Part shown: positions 1 to 7,358 of the stretch, piece by piece
How positions within the stretch are numbered: position 1 is the stretch's first letter
Layout: each line of letters begins with the position of its first letter
Assembly: GCF_013393325.1 (NCBI RefSeq)
Contig: NZ_QJRC01000080.1
Coordinates: 124,001 to 188,000, forward strand
DNA length: 64,000 nucleotides
Reading direction: 5' to 3'
From: Pseudomonas hunanensis
GTDB taxonomy: Bacteria; Pseudomonadota; Gammaproteobacteria; Pseudomonadales; Pseudomonadaceae
The notes under the pieces: generated by a model
What the model was told of the DNA's origin: nothing
Databases searched by the model: none
Seen by the model: only the letters and a program-made list of their open reading frames with translations
Position numbers and translations under genes: made by a program

Positions 1-102
1 CGCACGCACGGCAAACAACGGCGGATGGCTGCATTCACAGGTCGAAGAACTGGAGGACGCCGTGGTGGCACGTACGGGAGGATCAGGTAAGCCTTTTGTC
101 AT
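1..102 (-). CDS. DUF3077-like small protein, 5' end only
   Basis: The first 34 codons of a minus-strand gene run off the left edge of the window. The reading starts MTKGLPDPP and continues through a Ser-rich stretch to CSHPPLFAVRA. The PLFAVR(A/P)G-type segment is typical of the small DUF3077 proteins found in many copies in P. putida genomes; their function is unknown. The start is well supported: AAGGAG lies 7 nt before the ATG. A plus-strand open frame over the same bases has no ribosome site and is a shadow. Family assignment is from memory of the motif and is moderate. Confidence 0.55.
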   Translation of the reverse strand, partial: MTKGLPDPPVRATTASSSSSTCECSHPPLFAVRA

Positions 103-330
103 TGTGTCGCTCCTTGATTCACTGGAGCCGCCACAAATCGCTACCAAACGAAAGGGTGACGGCTGTACGCAGGTTGGTAGACCGGGAATCAAGGAAACCG
201 GCGCGCACGAAGGCGCCCTACGCACAGCCGCCATAAAACGAAACAGCCGGGCACAAAAAAGCGCCAACTGTATCGCAGAGCGGGCGCTTGTGCGCCTTGA
301 TTGATCGCGGGCTACCAAACCCGGCTGCTG
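103..330 (-). promoter_or_regulatory. Leader of the DUF3077-like gene with three related boxes
   Basis: No gene is seen here. A box of the form TTGGTAG...ATCAAGG occurs three times: minus strand at about 111-150, plus strand at 172-199, minus strand at 293-322. The alternating orientation lets neighbouring copies pair as RNA. A GGCGC/GCGCC hairpin sits between them at about 208-228. This looks like a structured 5' leader or operator array rather than plain spacer. Function is unknown. Confidence 0.35.
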
Positions 331-443
331 GATTGACAGCAGCGGGCAAAGACTACCGGGGTCAGGGAAGGGTTTCAAGCTGAGGGCATGTGTAGTAACA
401 CTTCTGTTGCCTGATCGCACTCCTGGCCGGCTGCTGCGGTCAA

Positions 444-560
444 TGTGGGAGCGGCCTTGTGTCGCGAAAGGGCTGCAAAGCAGCCCCGGCCATATGTGCA
501 TCAGCGCTGAAATCCTGGGGCCGCTTTGCGGCCCTTTCGCGACACAAGGCCGCTCCCACA
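444..560. repeat. Inverted REP pair
   Basis: A TGTGGGAGCGGCC-type REP element at 444-486 is followed by its inverted partner at 517-560, with about 30 bp between them. Both have the stem-loop form common in intergenic P. putida DNA. The pair lies between the DUF3077-like gene and the csgG remnant. Confidence 0.8.
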
Positions 561-588
561 TGACCCCGCAGGTGCCGTTGAATCTGCA

Positions 589-742
589 TCAAGGCTGCCG
601 ATTCTGGCTAAGGTACCTGTCATCCCTCGCCGCCTCACCACCGACCACAAACGGTGTCCCCCTGCGCCAGCAATTACCCCACTGCCGCTTTGATCGCCGA
701 CAACACGCACAGTTGCACCAGACCGGTTACGGGTGAGCATGT
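589..742 (-). pseudogene. Decayed copy of the csgG 3' end
   Basis: Read on the minus strand, this stretch is a degenerate copy of the last ~50 codons of the csgG gene that ends at 1944. It gives VQLCVLSAIKAAVG, a stop, then LLAQG, where the intact gene reads AQLCVLSAIEAAVGHLLAQG. After an indel-ridden middle it ends YLSQNRQP-stop, against YLSQNQQP-stop in the intact gene. It has an in-frame stop and frameshifts, so it is not expressed as CsgG. It lies on the far side of the RHS-toxin gene, so the two csgG tails bracket that gene. Confidence 0.8.
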
Positions 743-788
743 GATAACTGGAAATCGTGATCACACCCGAGTGAGGCAACCAATTATT

Positions 789-1586
789 CTACCAAGGGTA
801 AGGCCCTTTACCTTGCTTCCAAAGATCCCACCTCTTATTCTGTTCTTCTTGTTTAAAGTATGAATCCCTACGAACAATAGGCATCCTAACTTCCGCCCGA
901 ACGACAACCTCCCCAAACAACGAGCTATCAACTTTCATTGCATTTGCAATCCTCGCATACCCGCCATCGAACCCTGTGCGAAAGTTCAGGAAGCTCCCCT
1001 CTTTTGCGTACACACCATACACATGCGGCGTGAGTCCTCTAGCTGCAGAAAAGTCAGCATATTCCGCAGCCATTTGAAACTTGTGAGCAAAATAAAACCC
1101 TTCCCCCATCAGCGCCTGACCGCTAGCGCGACCAGAAAATTTGGAGCTAAGCCCAGCTTCTAGTGACCCCTTATCCTCAAGGGCGCCTCCATGATAACCA
1201 ATCAACGAATAATCTTTAGGTACTGATGTAGATTGCTTAGCGAGCGGACGACGGGATGACGAACCAAATACTTTCCCAACATTTCGGAACAGACCTGAAA
1301 AGATTTTTCTAATTGCAAAATTCCCTTCTGGATCTTGGAGGTTCATTGGATCTCCGAGGCAGTATGCATATGCATTCACCCCACCGGCAGAGAATGGACT
1401 CATATTGTCCGGTCTATTGAACCGCATCAACGACGCGCTGAACCATCTATAACCATTGCCCAACATATATAGCCCGCTCACTTTATCCATTCGCTCGCCA
1501 TTGAAATTAAGCAAGCCCAGTCGACCTGGGAAATACCCATAGACCGTGTAAGTGAAAAATTTTAGCAATTTCTTAGACCCTGCCAT
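789..1586 (-). CDS. Orphan RHS-core protein with toxin-like C-terminus
   Basis: 265 residues. Residues ~20-90 carry the RHS-associated core signature (LLNFNGE, SGLYMLGNGYR, MRFNRPDNMSPF, GGVNAYAYCLGDP, DPEGN), the conserved stretch found just before the variable toxin tip of RHS proteins. The C-terminal ~150 residues are unrelated to the core and contain YHGG, GEGFYFA and AAEYA with a late VRAEVRMP. This H/Y/E-like arrangement recalls ADP-ribosyltransferase toxins, which is inference. Only a short cap of RHS remains, so it may be a displaced toxin tip or a stand-alone effector. No clear immunity gene lies next to it. The gene is AT-richer than its surroundings, which fits transfer. Confidence 0.7.
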   Translation of the reverse strand: MAGSKKLLKFFTYTVYGYFPGRLGLLNFNGERMDKVSGLYMLGNGYRWFSASLMRFNRPDNMSPFSAGGVNAYAYCLGDPMNLQDPEGNFAIRKIFSGLFRNVGKVFGSSSRRPLAKQSTSVPKDYSLIGYHGGALEDKGSLEAGLSSKFSGRASGQALMGEGFYFAHKFQMAAEYADFSAARGLTPHVYGVYAKEGSFLNFRTGFDGGYARIANAMKVDSSLFGEVVVRAEVRMPIVRRDSYFKQEEQNKRWDLWKQGKGPYPW

Positions 1587-1943
1587 GCCTGACCCCTTCT
1601 ATTGGAAAGCGAAGCAAAAACGCACCGAATTTATTTTCCACGCCTGACTCGAGCCTCAGCAAAACGGAATAGGAATAATGAAAGTAAACACGTACACCGC
1701 TTAACAGTTTACCGACAACAGATGCACCGCCTGACTCAGACACGCAAGCGCTGACTATAAAAATAGATATAAGCAACACAACCTAACCACCGCCAACCTT
1801 TCACCTACATTATTAGCAACTCGAAAAATTTCAACTGGCAAATTTGATAGTTGCACATCCTAAATTTCAACCATCGATAATCATCGCCGTAACCTCCTCC
1901 ATTGGCATGATCGCTGCTGAGGTCGTAACATAGTAGATACACC
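1587..1943. other. AT-rich spacer upstream of the RHS gene
   Basis: About 360 bp with low GC for this genome. It contains one 68-codon minus-strand frame (1573-1779, GTG start, hydrophobic N-terminus ending VSAC). That frame overlaps the RHS start by 14 bp and has only a weak ribosome site; I do not call it as a gene. Nothing else recognisable was seen. Confidence 0.4.
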
Positions 1944-2795
1944 TCAAGGCTGCTGATTCTGGCTCAGGTACTTGTCCACCGTAGCCTTGCCCTCCCCCGC
2001 ATCCCCCGCGACCTGCCACAGCCGCCGTTCAATCCCCTGGGCCAGCAAATGCCCCACCGCCGCCTCGATCGCCGACAGCACGCACAGCTGCGCCGGTTCG
2101 TTGGTGGTGTAGCCCACCTCGGCTTCCAGCAGCTTCTTGAACTCGATGAACTTGAACACCCCGGCACTGCGGCCAACCGAGTAGATGGTCTTGCTGGTCA
2201 TCACGTTGGCCAGCACCTGCCCGGTGCGCACGTCCACGGCGCGCAGGTTGACGGTTACCTGGTCCACCCGGTACTCGCGGGAAATGTCGATCCCCAGGTA
2301 ACGAGCCCCCTCGCCGCCGCTGCGCACGTTGGTGTCGTAGGCGATGATGCCGCCCTCCAGCATCAGGTTGGCGGCCTGCAGCGGTGGTAGCTCGCCCATG
2401 ATGTTTTCCGCCACATCAGGCTTTTTCTGCGAAGCACGGATGATCTTGCGCTCGGTCAGCAGGTTTTGCAGCCCTTCACGCTCCAGCACCACGAACCAGC
2501 CACTGGCGCTCAGGGCGTCCATTAGCATGCTGGCTGCACCCTGGGTAACGCTGGTGGAGAACGAGCTGGCCGGGGTCGGCTTGTACTGCCCGGTCTGATC
2601 GCGGAAGCCGTAAACCACGGCCATCAGGCGGCCTTTGGGCCGTGGCATGTTGATCAGGTCGTAGTAGGTCGAGGCCCGTGGGGTCAGGGTCGGGGTTTCC
2701 GAGTCCTGTTCGGCCGACATGGGTTCGCGCAGGCTGCAACCCGTTTGCAGGCCAAGGGCGGTGAGGATCAGCAGCGTGCTCAGCAGACGTTTCAT
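1944..2795 (-). CDS. csgG: CsgG-family outer-membrane secretion lipoprotein
   Basis: 283 residues, the normal CsgG length. An N-terminal lipoprotein signal (MKRLLSTLLILTALGLQTGC) is followed by the CsgG fold (GRLMAVVYGFRDQTGQ, LMDALSASGWFVVLERE, MLEGGIIAYDTNVRSGGEGARYLG split over the body). In curli systems CsgG forms the nonameric outer-membrane pore for unfolded subunits. Here it is the last gene of a type II secretion-like operon, with no curlin gene nearby. The GB-1 homologue was named csmG in work on export of the Mn-oxidising factor. A 34 bp gap separates it from csgF. Its 3' end is duplicated in decayed form at 589-742. Confidence 0.92.
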   Translation of the reverse strand: MKRLLSTLLILTALGLQTGCSLREPMSAEQDSETPTLTPRASTYYDLINMPRPKGRLMAVVYGFRDQTGQYKPTPASSFSTSVTQGAASMLMDALSASGWFVVLEREGLQNLLTERKIIRASQKKPDVAENIMGELPPLQAANLMLEGGIIAYDTNVRSGGEGARYLGIDISREYRVDQVTVNLRAVDVRTGQVLANVMTSKTIYSVGRSAGVFKFIEFKKLLEAEVGYTTNEPAQLCVLSAIEAAVGHLLAQGIERRLWQVAGDAGEGKATVDKYLSQNQQP

Positions 2796-2829
2796 GGTGT
2801 TCTCTCCCCAACATAAAAGCCCTTCCCTC

Positions 2830-3243
2830 TCAGGGGTTCAGGCCGCTGACCTCAATGATCGAAATTTCTCCTGTGGCGCGATCGGTGACCTTGATGCTCA
2901 AGGCCCCGGAATCGTCGATGACGTCGATGAGAAACGCATCGGTCGCCATGCTGCCGGTGCTGCCGTTGCTGATGTTGTCCAGCAACTGCGACAACATCCG
3001 CGACTCCAGCTGGTTGCTGAAGCGCTCCAGGGCTGTGGTGCCGGTAAAGGCCGAGGCACGGTCCTTGAGGTCGGGGTCGTCGTAGTCGTTCTGCGCCTGG
3101 GCGTTGTTCAGCAGCCAGGTGCCGTTCAATGGGTTGCCGCCAAACGCCGGGTTGACCGGGGTGTACACCAGCTCGGTGGCCTGGGCAGCAAAAGCGCTGG
3201 CCAGCAGGCAGGCGGCGATGCAACGTGGAATGCGGTGGTTCAT
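2830..3243 (-). CDS. csgF: CsgF-family curli assembly protein
   Basis: 137 residues with a signal peptide (cut after ...ASAFAAQA) and the CsgF signature (LVYTPVNPAFGGNPLNG, LLNNAQAQNDY). In curli biogenesis CsgF sits at the outer mouth of the CsgG pore and anchors the nucleator. Its start overlaps the csgE stop as ATGA, so the two are translationally coupled. Named csmF in P. putida GB-1. With no CsgA or CsgB in the operon, its partner here is probably not a curlin. Confidence 0.92.
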   Translation of the reverse strand: MNHRIPRCIAACLLASAFAAQATELVYTPVNPAFGGNPLNGTWLLNNAQAQNDYDDPDLKDRASAFTGTTALERFSNQLESRMLSQLLDNISNGSTGSMATDAFLIDVIDDSGALSIKVTDRATGEISIIEVSGLNP

Positions 3244-3632
3244 AGCTCGTCCCTCTCCAAGTCGGTGGTGTCCTGCAGCAGGCGTTGCAGCTTGCGTTGA
3301 ATGATTTGCTGCTTGACCAGGTCGGCGGCGGCAACGGCCTCGTCTTTCAGTTCGGTGGTGTTTGGTGGCAGGAAGCGGCGGTACATCACTTCACGCTCGA
3401 ATTCCACCGTCACCAGGCTGCCCCAGCGGGCATCGGGGCGTTCGCGTACCACCAGGTTGAAGTCCAGGCGGCTGGTGGCGCGCAGGCGGTCGGCGAAGTA
3501 GTAATAAAAGTCGTGGCCGATGTGCGAGATGGTGTTGTCGACGATAAAGCCTTGCATCTCGTCTTCATTACCGGCCTTGGCCGAGGTGGCCAGCAACAGC
3601 AGGCTCAGGCACAGCGCTGCCAGGCTGTTCAT
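3240..3632 (-). CDS. csgE: CsgE-family curli assembly protein
   Basis: 130 residues starting MNSLAALCLSLLLLATSAKA, a clean signal peptide. The mature part matches CsgE (GFIVDNTISHIGHDFYYYF, LVVRERPDARWGS, YRRFLPP). CsgE caps the periplasmic side of CsgG and gates cargo. The ATG at 3632 overlaps the stop of the upstream pseudopilin gene (ATGA); longer frames upstream are not needed. This coupling physically joins the pseudopilin and curli-type modules into one transcription and translation unit. Confidence 0.92.
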   Translation of the reverse strand: MNSLAALCLSLLLLATSAKAGNEDEMQGFIVDNTISHIGHDFYYYFADRLRATSRLDFNLVVRERPDARWGSLVTVEFEREVMYRRFLPPNTTELKDEAVAAADLVKQQIIQRKLQRLLQDTTDLERDEL

Positions 3633-4156
3633 GGCGTGTCTCCCGGGCCGCTGTGGGTCTGCACACCGCCGGCACTTTCGCTGAAGGCCTGCTCGGCGAC
3701 GAACTGCCAGTCGCTGTAATGCTCCAACCCCTCGAAGCCTGTCCATTCGGCGCTGAAGCCACTGCGTTTGAATGGGGTGGCGTCCGAACGGCTGTGCACG
3801 CCGGTGATGCGGCCGTCGATCGAGCGCAGCAGGCCCCACTCGTCGCTGTTGGTGATGGGGTCGGGGTACAGCCTGCGAATGTGCCGCCTGGCCTGGGGGA
3901 AACGATTGTCCTGCAACAGGTCGGCCAAGTCCTGCGGGTACTGGGCCAGCCCCGGCGAGGCGCGGTAGTAGCTGCGCAAGGCCTGGGCGTACTGGGTGCC
4001 CACCCACAGCAGTTGGCGTTCGCGGTCACGCTGGGCGGCGCTGGCCCAGATCGTGCCGGTAGCGGCCAGGGCCACGCTGCTGACCGCAATCAGCAGCAGC
4101 ACGCCCAGGTAGGTGAAGCCGCTTTGGGCCTTACCATTCAGCGAAGAGGCTGCCAT
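3629..4156 (-). CDS. xcmX: Pseudopilin-related protein XcmX
   Basis: 175 residues from the ATG at 4156 (a GTG sits one codon earlier). The N-terminus is prepilin-like: a short leader, then SGFTYLGVLLLIAVSSVALA, i.e. Gly-Phe with a hydrophobic helix, but Tyr-Leu replaces the usual Thr-Leu-Ile-Glu and the Glu at +5 is absent. The body has the YYRASPGLAQYPQDL and DPIT elements of GspG/H relatives. A missing Glu5 is a hallmark of tip minor pseudopilins, so it may cap a pseudopilus (inference). In GB-1 a transposon in xcmX blocked transport of the Mn-oxidising factor. It overlaps the preceding pseudopilin by 26 bp. Confidence 0.82.
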   Translation of the reverse strand: MAASSLNGKAQSGFTYLGVLLLIAVSSVALAATGTIWASAAQRDRERQLLWVGTQYAQALRSYYRASPGLAQYPQDLADLLQDNRFPQARRHIRRLYPDPITNSDEWGLLRSIDGRITGVHSRSDATPFKRSGFSAEWTGFEGLEHYSDWQFVAEQAFSESAGGVQTHSGPGDTP

Positions 4157-4517
4157 CACGCGCCCTCCCTGTGGCACCGCTCTTGATATCGGCCACGCCG
4201 CCGGCCACGCCTTCGGGCGGTGGCACCAACTGCCAGGCATCGCTGCGTTCGGTAATCGGGTCGACCGGGGTGTTGCGCAGGTAGCGTTGCTCCACCAGTT
4301 GCTCCAGCGAGTCCGGGTAATGGCCGGTGTCGCCGTAGTAGTGGTCCAATGACTCGCGCAGCACCGCCAGGCTCTGGCGCAGGGTGGCCTCGCGGGAGCT
4401 TTCCAGGCTGTTGAAATAGCGCGGCATGGCGATGGTCATCAGCGTGGCGATGATCGCCATGACCACCAGCAGTTCGATCAGGGTGAAGCCTTTGCTGCGT
4501 TTCATGGCTGTCACCAT
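4131..4517 (-). CDS. GspG-type pseudopilin (xcmT2/T3 class)
   Basis: 128 residues with a canonical prepilin motif, KRSKG-FTLIELLVVMAIIATL, cleaved by the XcpA/PilD peptidase (not in this window). Glu5 is present. After the helix comes a compact GspG head with YYGDTGHYPDSLEQLV and a DPIT loop. It may start at the ATG at 4517 or at 4505; the shorter leader (MKRSKG) is closer to the usual length. It overlaps the upstream pseudopilin by 7 bp. It is one of two XcpT-like genes reported beside xcmX in GB-1; I cannot say which number it carries. Confidence 0.88.
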   Translation of the reverse strand: MVTAMKRSKGFTLIELLVVMAIIATLMTIAMPRYFNSLESSREATLRQSLAVLRESLDHYYGDTGHYPDSLEQLVEQRYLRNTPVDPITERSDAWQLVPPPEGVAGGVADIKSGATGRARDGSLFAEW

Positions 4518-4990
4518 TGCCCGTAAGGGATGCTGTTGAGGCCTTTGCCGCGAGCCCTGGAGTACACGTCGAACACGTCTTCGCCTTCGCGCGGGTTGTC
4601 GGGGCTGCTGTCGTAGGCGCGCAGGCCCCAGCCGCCTTCGTCTTCATCCTTGGCCGCCACCAGCGGGTCGTGCGGGATGCGCCGCAGGAAGTAGAACTTG
4701 GCGCCCTTGGCACTGCGCACATCGCGCACGCCATCCACCAGTACCTGCAAGTTCGGCGGGTAGCCGCTGGCATCCAGGCGTTTCTCGATGTAGCCGGCGT
4801 CGAAGGCCCGCTTGTAGGCGTCGATGGCATCGCGAATCTGGTACAGCGCCTCGCGCAGTTGCTGCTCCTTGCCACGGCGCACCACGGTTTCGGTCAGCGG
4901 CGCGGCCATGCTGGCCAGCAGCCCGAGCAGTGCCAGGGTCAGCACCACCTCGATCAGGCTGAAGCCGTGCATACGGCGCCGGGTTTTCAT
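4511..4990 (-). CDS. GspG-type pseudopilin (xcmT2/T3 class)
   Basis: 159 residues with a prepilin leader MKTRRRMHG-FSLIEVVLTLALLGLLAS including Glu5. The head shares YPPNLQVLVDG and RRIPHDP with its neighbour, so the two are tandem paralogues. It is longer by ~30 residues, with an acidic Ser/Asp-rich tail. Likely a major or near-major subunit of the pseudopilus. Its start overlaps the secretin stop (ATGA). Confidence 0.88.
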   Translation of the reverse strand: MKTRRRMHGFSLIEVVLTLALLGLLASMAAPLTETVVRRGKEQQLREALYQIRDAIDAYKRAFDAGYIEKRLDASGYPPNLQVLVDGVRDVRSAKGAKFYFLRRIPHDPLVAAKDEDEGGWGLRAYDSSPDNPREGEDVFDVYSRARGKGLNSIPYGQW

Positions 4991-6852
4991 GGCCGTGGGC
5001 TCCCGTTGACCGGGGCGACCGCCATTTGGCTGTCCACGACCGGTGCGTCGGTGGTTGGCGCATTGCCAGGCACGTCCATTGGTGGCAGCGGGGCCATCTG
5101 GCGTACCTGCATGGCCGACTCGGTGCCGGTGGAGAACTCCATGTCCGACGGGCTCTGGTACGGCAGGTTGCGCACGATGCGCGGGGTGATCGCCAGCACC
5201 AGCTCGCTCTTGCTCATGTCGTCCTTGTTGCTGCCGAACAGCCGGCCCAGGCCGGGGATGTCGCCAAGCCCGGGGATTTTGTTGCCGCTGGCGTTGTGGT
5301 CATTGCGCACCAGGCCGGCCAGTACCTGGGTTTCGCCATCGTGCAGGCGCAGGCTGGTCTGCGCGTTGCGGGTGTCGACCTGGACCGGAATGGTGCCCTG
5401 GCGGGTGGCTTCCAACGGCGTGGCGTTGCTCACTTCCAGCGCCACCTTGATCGCCACTTCGTTGTTCAAGTGCACGGTGGGCTGTACTTCAAGCTTCAAA
5501 CCGACGTCCAGGTAGGTGACGCTTTCGGTGATCACCGGGCCCTGGGTGGACGGCACCGAGGTGGCGCTTATGATCGGCACCCGCTGGCCGATGTGGATGC
5601 GTGCCTGCTCGCGGTTACTGACGCGGATCACCGGGCTGGCCAGGGTGTTGATGTCCTTGTCCGAAGCGTTGATCTTGGCCTGCGGCGCCGGCGAGATGCT
5701 GATGCGGCTGGAGTCGATGCCCTTGAGCTGGTCGAGCACGCTGACCGGTTTGCCGTCGTTGCTCAGCACGCCGAAGGTGTTGGGCCATTGCAGGCCGAGG
5801 TCGAGGATGCGCGAGGTGGCCACTTCCATCACCTCCACTTCCAGCACCACCTCGGGGTTGGACTGGTCCTGCGATTGCAGCAGCTTCTCGGCCATGCGCA
5901 CGGCATCCGGGGTGTCGCGCATGGTCAGGGTGTTGAGGCGCTCGTCGACGAACACGTCGCGGGTCTTGAGCATGGTCTTGACCATGTTCAGCGCGGTGTT
6001 GGCGTCGATGCTGGTCAGGTAGAACGTGCGCATGACCAGTTCCTGGTAGTCCTTGGTCTTCTGCGGCGAGTCGGGGTAGACCATCACGGTGTTGTCGTTG
6101 ACGATCTTCTGGCGCAGCTGGTTCTGCTCCAGCAGCAGGGCCACGGCGTCTTCGATGCGCACTTCACGCACGAAGATGGTGGCTTTCATGTCCGGGCGCA
6201 GGTCCTTGTCGAAAATGAAGTTGATGCCGGCGACCTGCGACAGCACCTCGAAGATGGTCTTCAGGTTGGCATCGCGAAACTCCAGGGTCACCGGCCGCTC
6301 CAGCTTGCTGCGCAACTGCGGGTATGGCTGTGCTGTGCGCGCCTGGACGTTTTCGATGTCGCTGCGCAGGGTCATGCCCTTCTGGTTCTGCGGGTCCAGG
6401 CGCAGCACTTCGCGCATGTAGCGCTCGGCGCCGAACAGGTCGCCCTGGCGCAGCGCGGCCTGGCCAAGCGCCACGCGCTCGTCGAGGGTGCGGATCAGTT
6501 CCAGCTGGCGGATGCCTTCCTGGGCGCGGCGGTTGTTCGGCTCCAGGGTCAGCACTCGGCCATAGCCCATGCGGGCATTGGCGAAGTCGTGGCGGATACG
6601 GTCGGCGTCGGCCTGGGTGATCAGCGCCTCGACTGCCGCCTGACGGCTGTGGGCCAGGGCGATGTTCAGCTCGGTGTCGCGTGGGTCATCGCGCAGGGCT
6701 TCTTCCAGGCGGGCAATGCCGGCCTCGTACTGGCCCTCTTTCATCAACTGGTCGCTGTCCTTGCGTACCGCGCTGGTACCGCAGCCGGCAATGGCCACGC
6801 ACAGCGCCACGAGCAGGAACGGAGCAGGCTTGCACAGCTTCGACGACTTCAT
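4987..6852 (-). CDS. gspD: Secretin, GspD/XcpQ-like, with N-terminal TPR region
   Basis: 621 residues. A lipoprotein signal (LLVALCVAIAGCGTS) is followed by TPR-like repeats (~35-150: ARLEEALRDDPRDTEL and similar), an N-domain (VTLEFRDANLKTIFEVLSQV) and the secretin core near the end (VPIISATSVPS, NAQTSLRLHDGETQVLAGL, KIPGLGDIPGLGRLFGS, LVLAITPRIV). Secretins form the outer-membrane channel of type II and type IV pilus machines. Leading TPRs and a lipid anchor are like self-piloting or Tad/T4bP-type secretins rather than XcpQ. The operon thus encodes two outer-membrane channels, this and CsgG. Confidence 0.93.
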   Translation of the reverse strand: MKSSKLCKPAPFLLVALCVAIAGCGTSAVRKDSDQLMKEGQYEAGIARLEEALRDDPRDTELNIALAHSRQAAVEALITQADADRIRHDFANARMGYGRVLTLEPNNRRAQEGIRQLELIRTLDERVALGQAALRQGDLFGAERYMREVLRLDPQNQKGMTLRSDIENVQARTAQPYPQLRSKLERPVTLEFRDANLKTIFEVLSQVAGINFIFDKDLRPDMKATIFVREVRIEDAVALLLEQNQLRQKIVNDNTVMVYPDSPQKTKDYQELVMRTFYLTSIDANTALNMVKTMLKTRDVFVDERLNTLTMRDTPDAVRMAEKLLQSQDQSNPEVVLEVEVMEVATSRILDLGLQWPNTFGVLSNDGKPVSVLDQLKGIDSSRISISPAPQAKINASDKDINTLASPVIRVSNREQARIHIGQRVPIISATSVPSTQGPVITESVTYLDVGLKLEVQPTVHLNNEVAIKVALEVSNATPLEATRQGTIPVQVDTRNAQTSLRLHDGETQVLAGLVRNDHNASGNKIPGLGDIPGLGRLFGSNKDDMSKSELVLAITPRIVRNLPYQSPSDMEFSTGTESAMQVRQMAPLPPMDVPGNAPTTDAPVVDSQMAVAPVNGSPRP

Positions 6853-7358
6853 GGTGCGCTCCCTACAGACAAGGTCTGCGACTGGTGCAAAGGCAGGTAG
6901 ACCAGGCTCAGCTCGCTGGCTGAAACGCGGTCGAGGCGATAGGTGTCTTCGATCACGTCGCCTTGGCGCACGACGTAGAGTTTTTCGCCGCTCTGCAAGA
7001 AGATCTGCAGGTCGTCGCGGTCACCCATGCGGCCGATGAATTCGAATGGCAGTGCCGGAGCGGTTGGCGCTGGCACTACTGCTGGCGCGGCAACCACGGG
7101 TTGTTCGGTGACGGTGGCCAGGGCTTTGGGCTTGGTCCACTGCTGGGTGGGGAACAGGTCTCTGGAGGCCTGGTCCGGCCCTTTCGCGGCCAAAGCCGCA
7201 CCCGCAGAAGCGGCGCTGCCCGCAGTCTCTGTGGGAGCTGGCTTGCCGGCGACCGGGGCCAGCGCGTCTTCTTGGCCGAACCAATGGCCGGGTGCCCAGG
7301 CCAGCGCTGCGCTCACGCCGAGGAAACCGGCCCAGATGACTGCACGTTGAGTGTTCAT
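6849..7358 (-). CDS. PilP/GspC-like inner-membrane connector
   Basis: 169 residues: one N-terminal transmembrane segment (AVIWAGFLGVSAALAWAPG), a long Ala/Pro-rich linker (~35-100) and a small C-terminal HR-like domain (LPFEFIGRMGDRDDLQIFL, QGDVIEDTYRL). This is the layout of GspC and PilP, which link the inner-membrane assembly to the secretin. The linker is partly encoded by REP-type DNA (7179-7203 and 7231-7255) kept in frame. TGATG coupling with the PilO-like gene upstream and ATGA with the secretin downstream. Confidence 0.7.
   Translation of the reverse strand: MNTQRAVIWAGFLGVSAALAWAPGHWFGQEDALAPVAGKPAPTETAGSAASAGAALAAKGPDQASRDLFPTQQWTKPKALATVTEQPVVAAPAVVPAPTAPALPFEFIGRMGDRDDLQIFLQSGEKLYVVRQGDVIEDTYRLDRVSASELSLVYLPLHQSQTLSVGSAP
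7179..7255. repeat. REP-like halves inside a coding linker
   Basis: The plus strand carries TGTGGGAGCTGGCTTGCCGG at 7231-7250 and GGCCCTTTCGCGGCC at 7179-7193, both familiar P. putida REP sequences. On the minus strand they are translated as part of the Ala/Pro linker of the PilP/GspC-like protein (VAGKPAPTE and LAAKGPD). Confidence 0.6.

Noticed and set aside
62..304. 80-codon plus-strand frame
   Set aside because: Overlaps the minus-strand DUF3077-like start, which has a clear AAGGAG, while this frame has none.
1573..1779. 68-codon minus-strand frame with lipobox-like VSAC
   Set aside because: GTG start with weak ribosome site and no recognisable family; considered as an immunity or signal-bearing gene but not supported.
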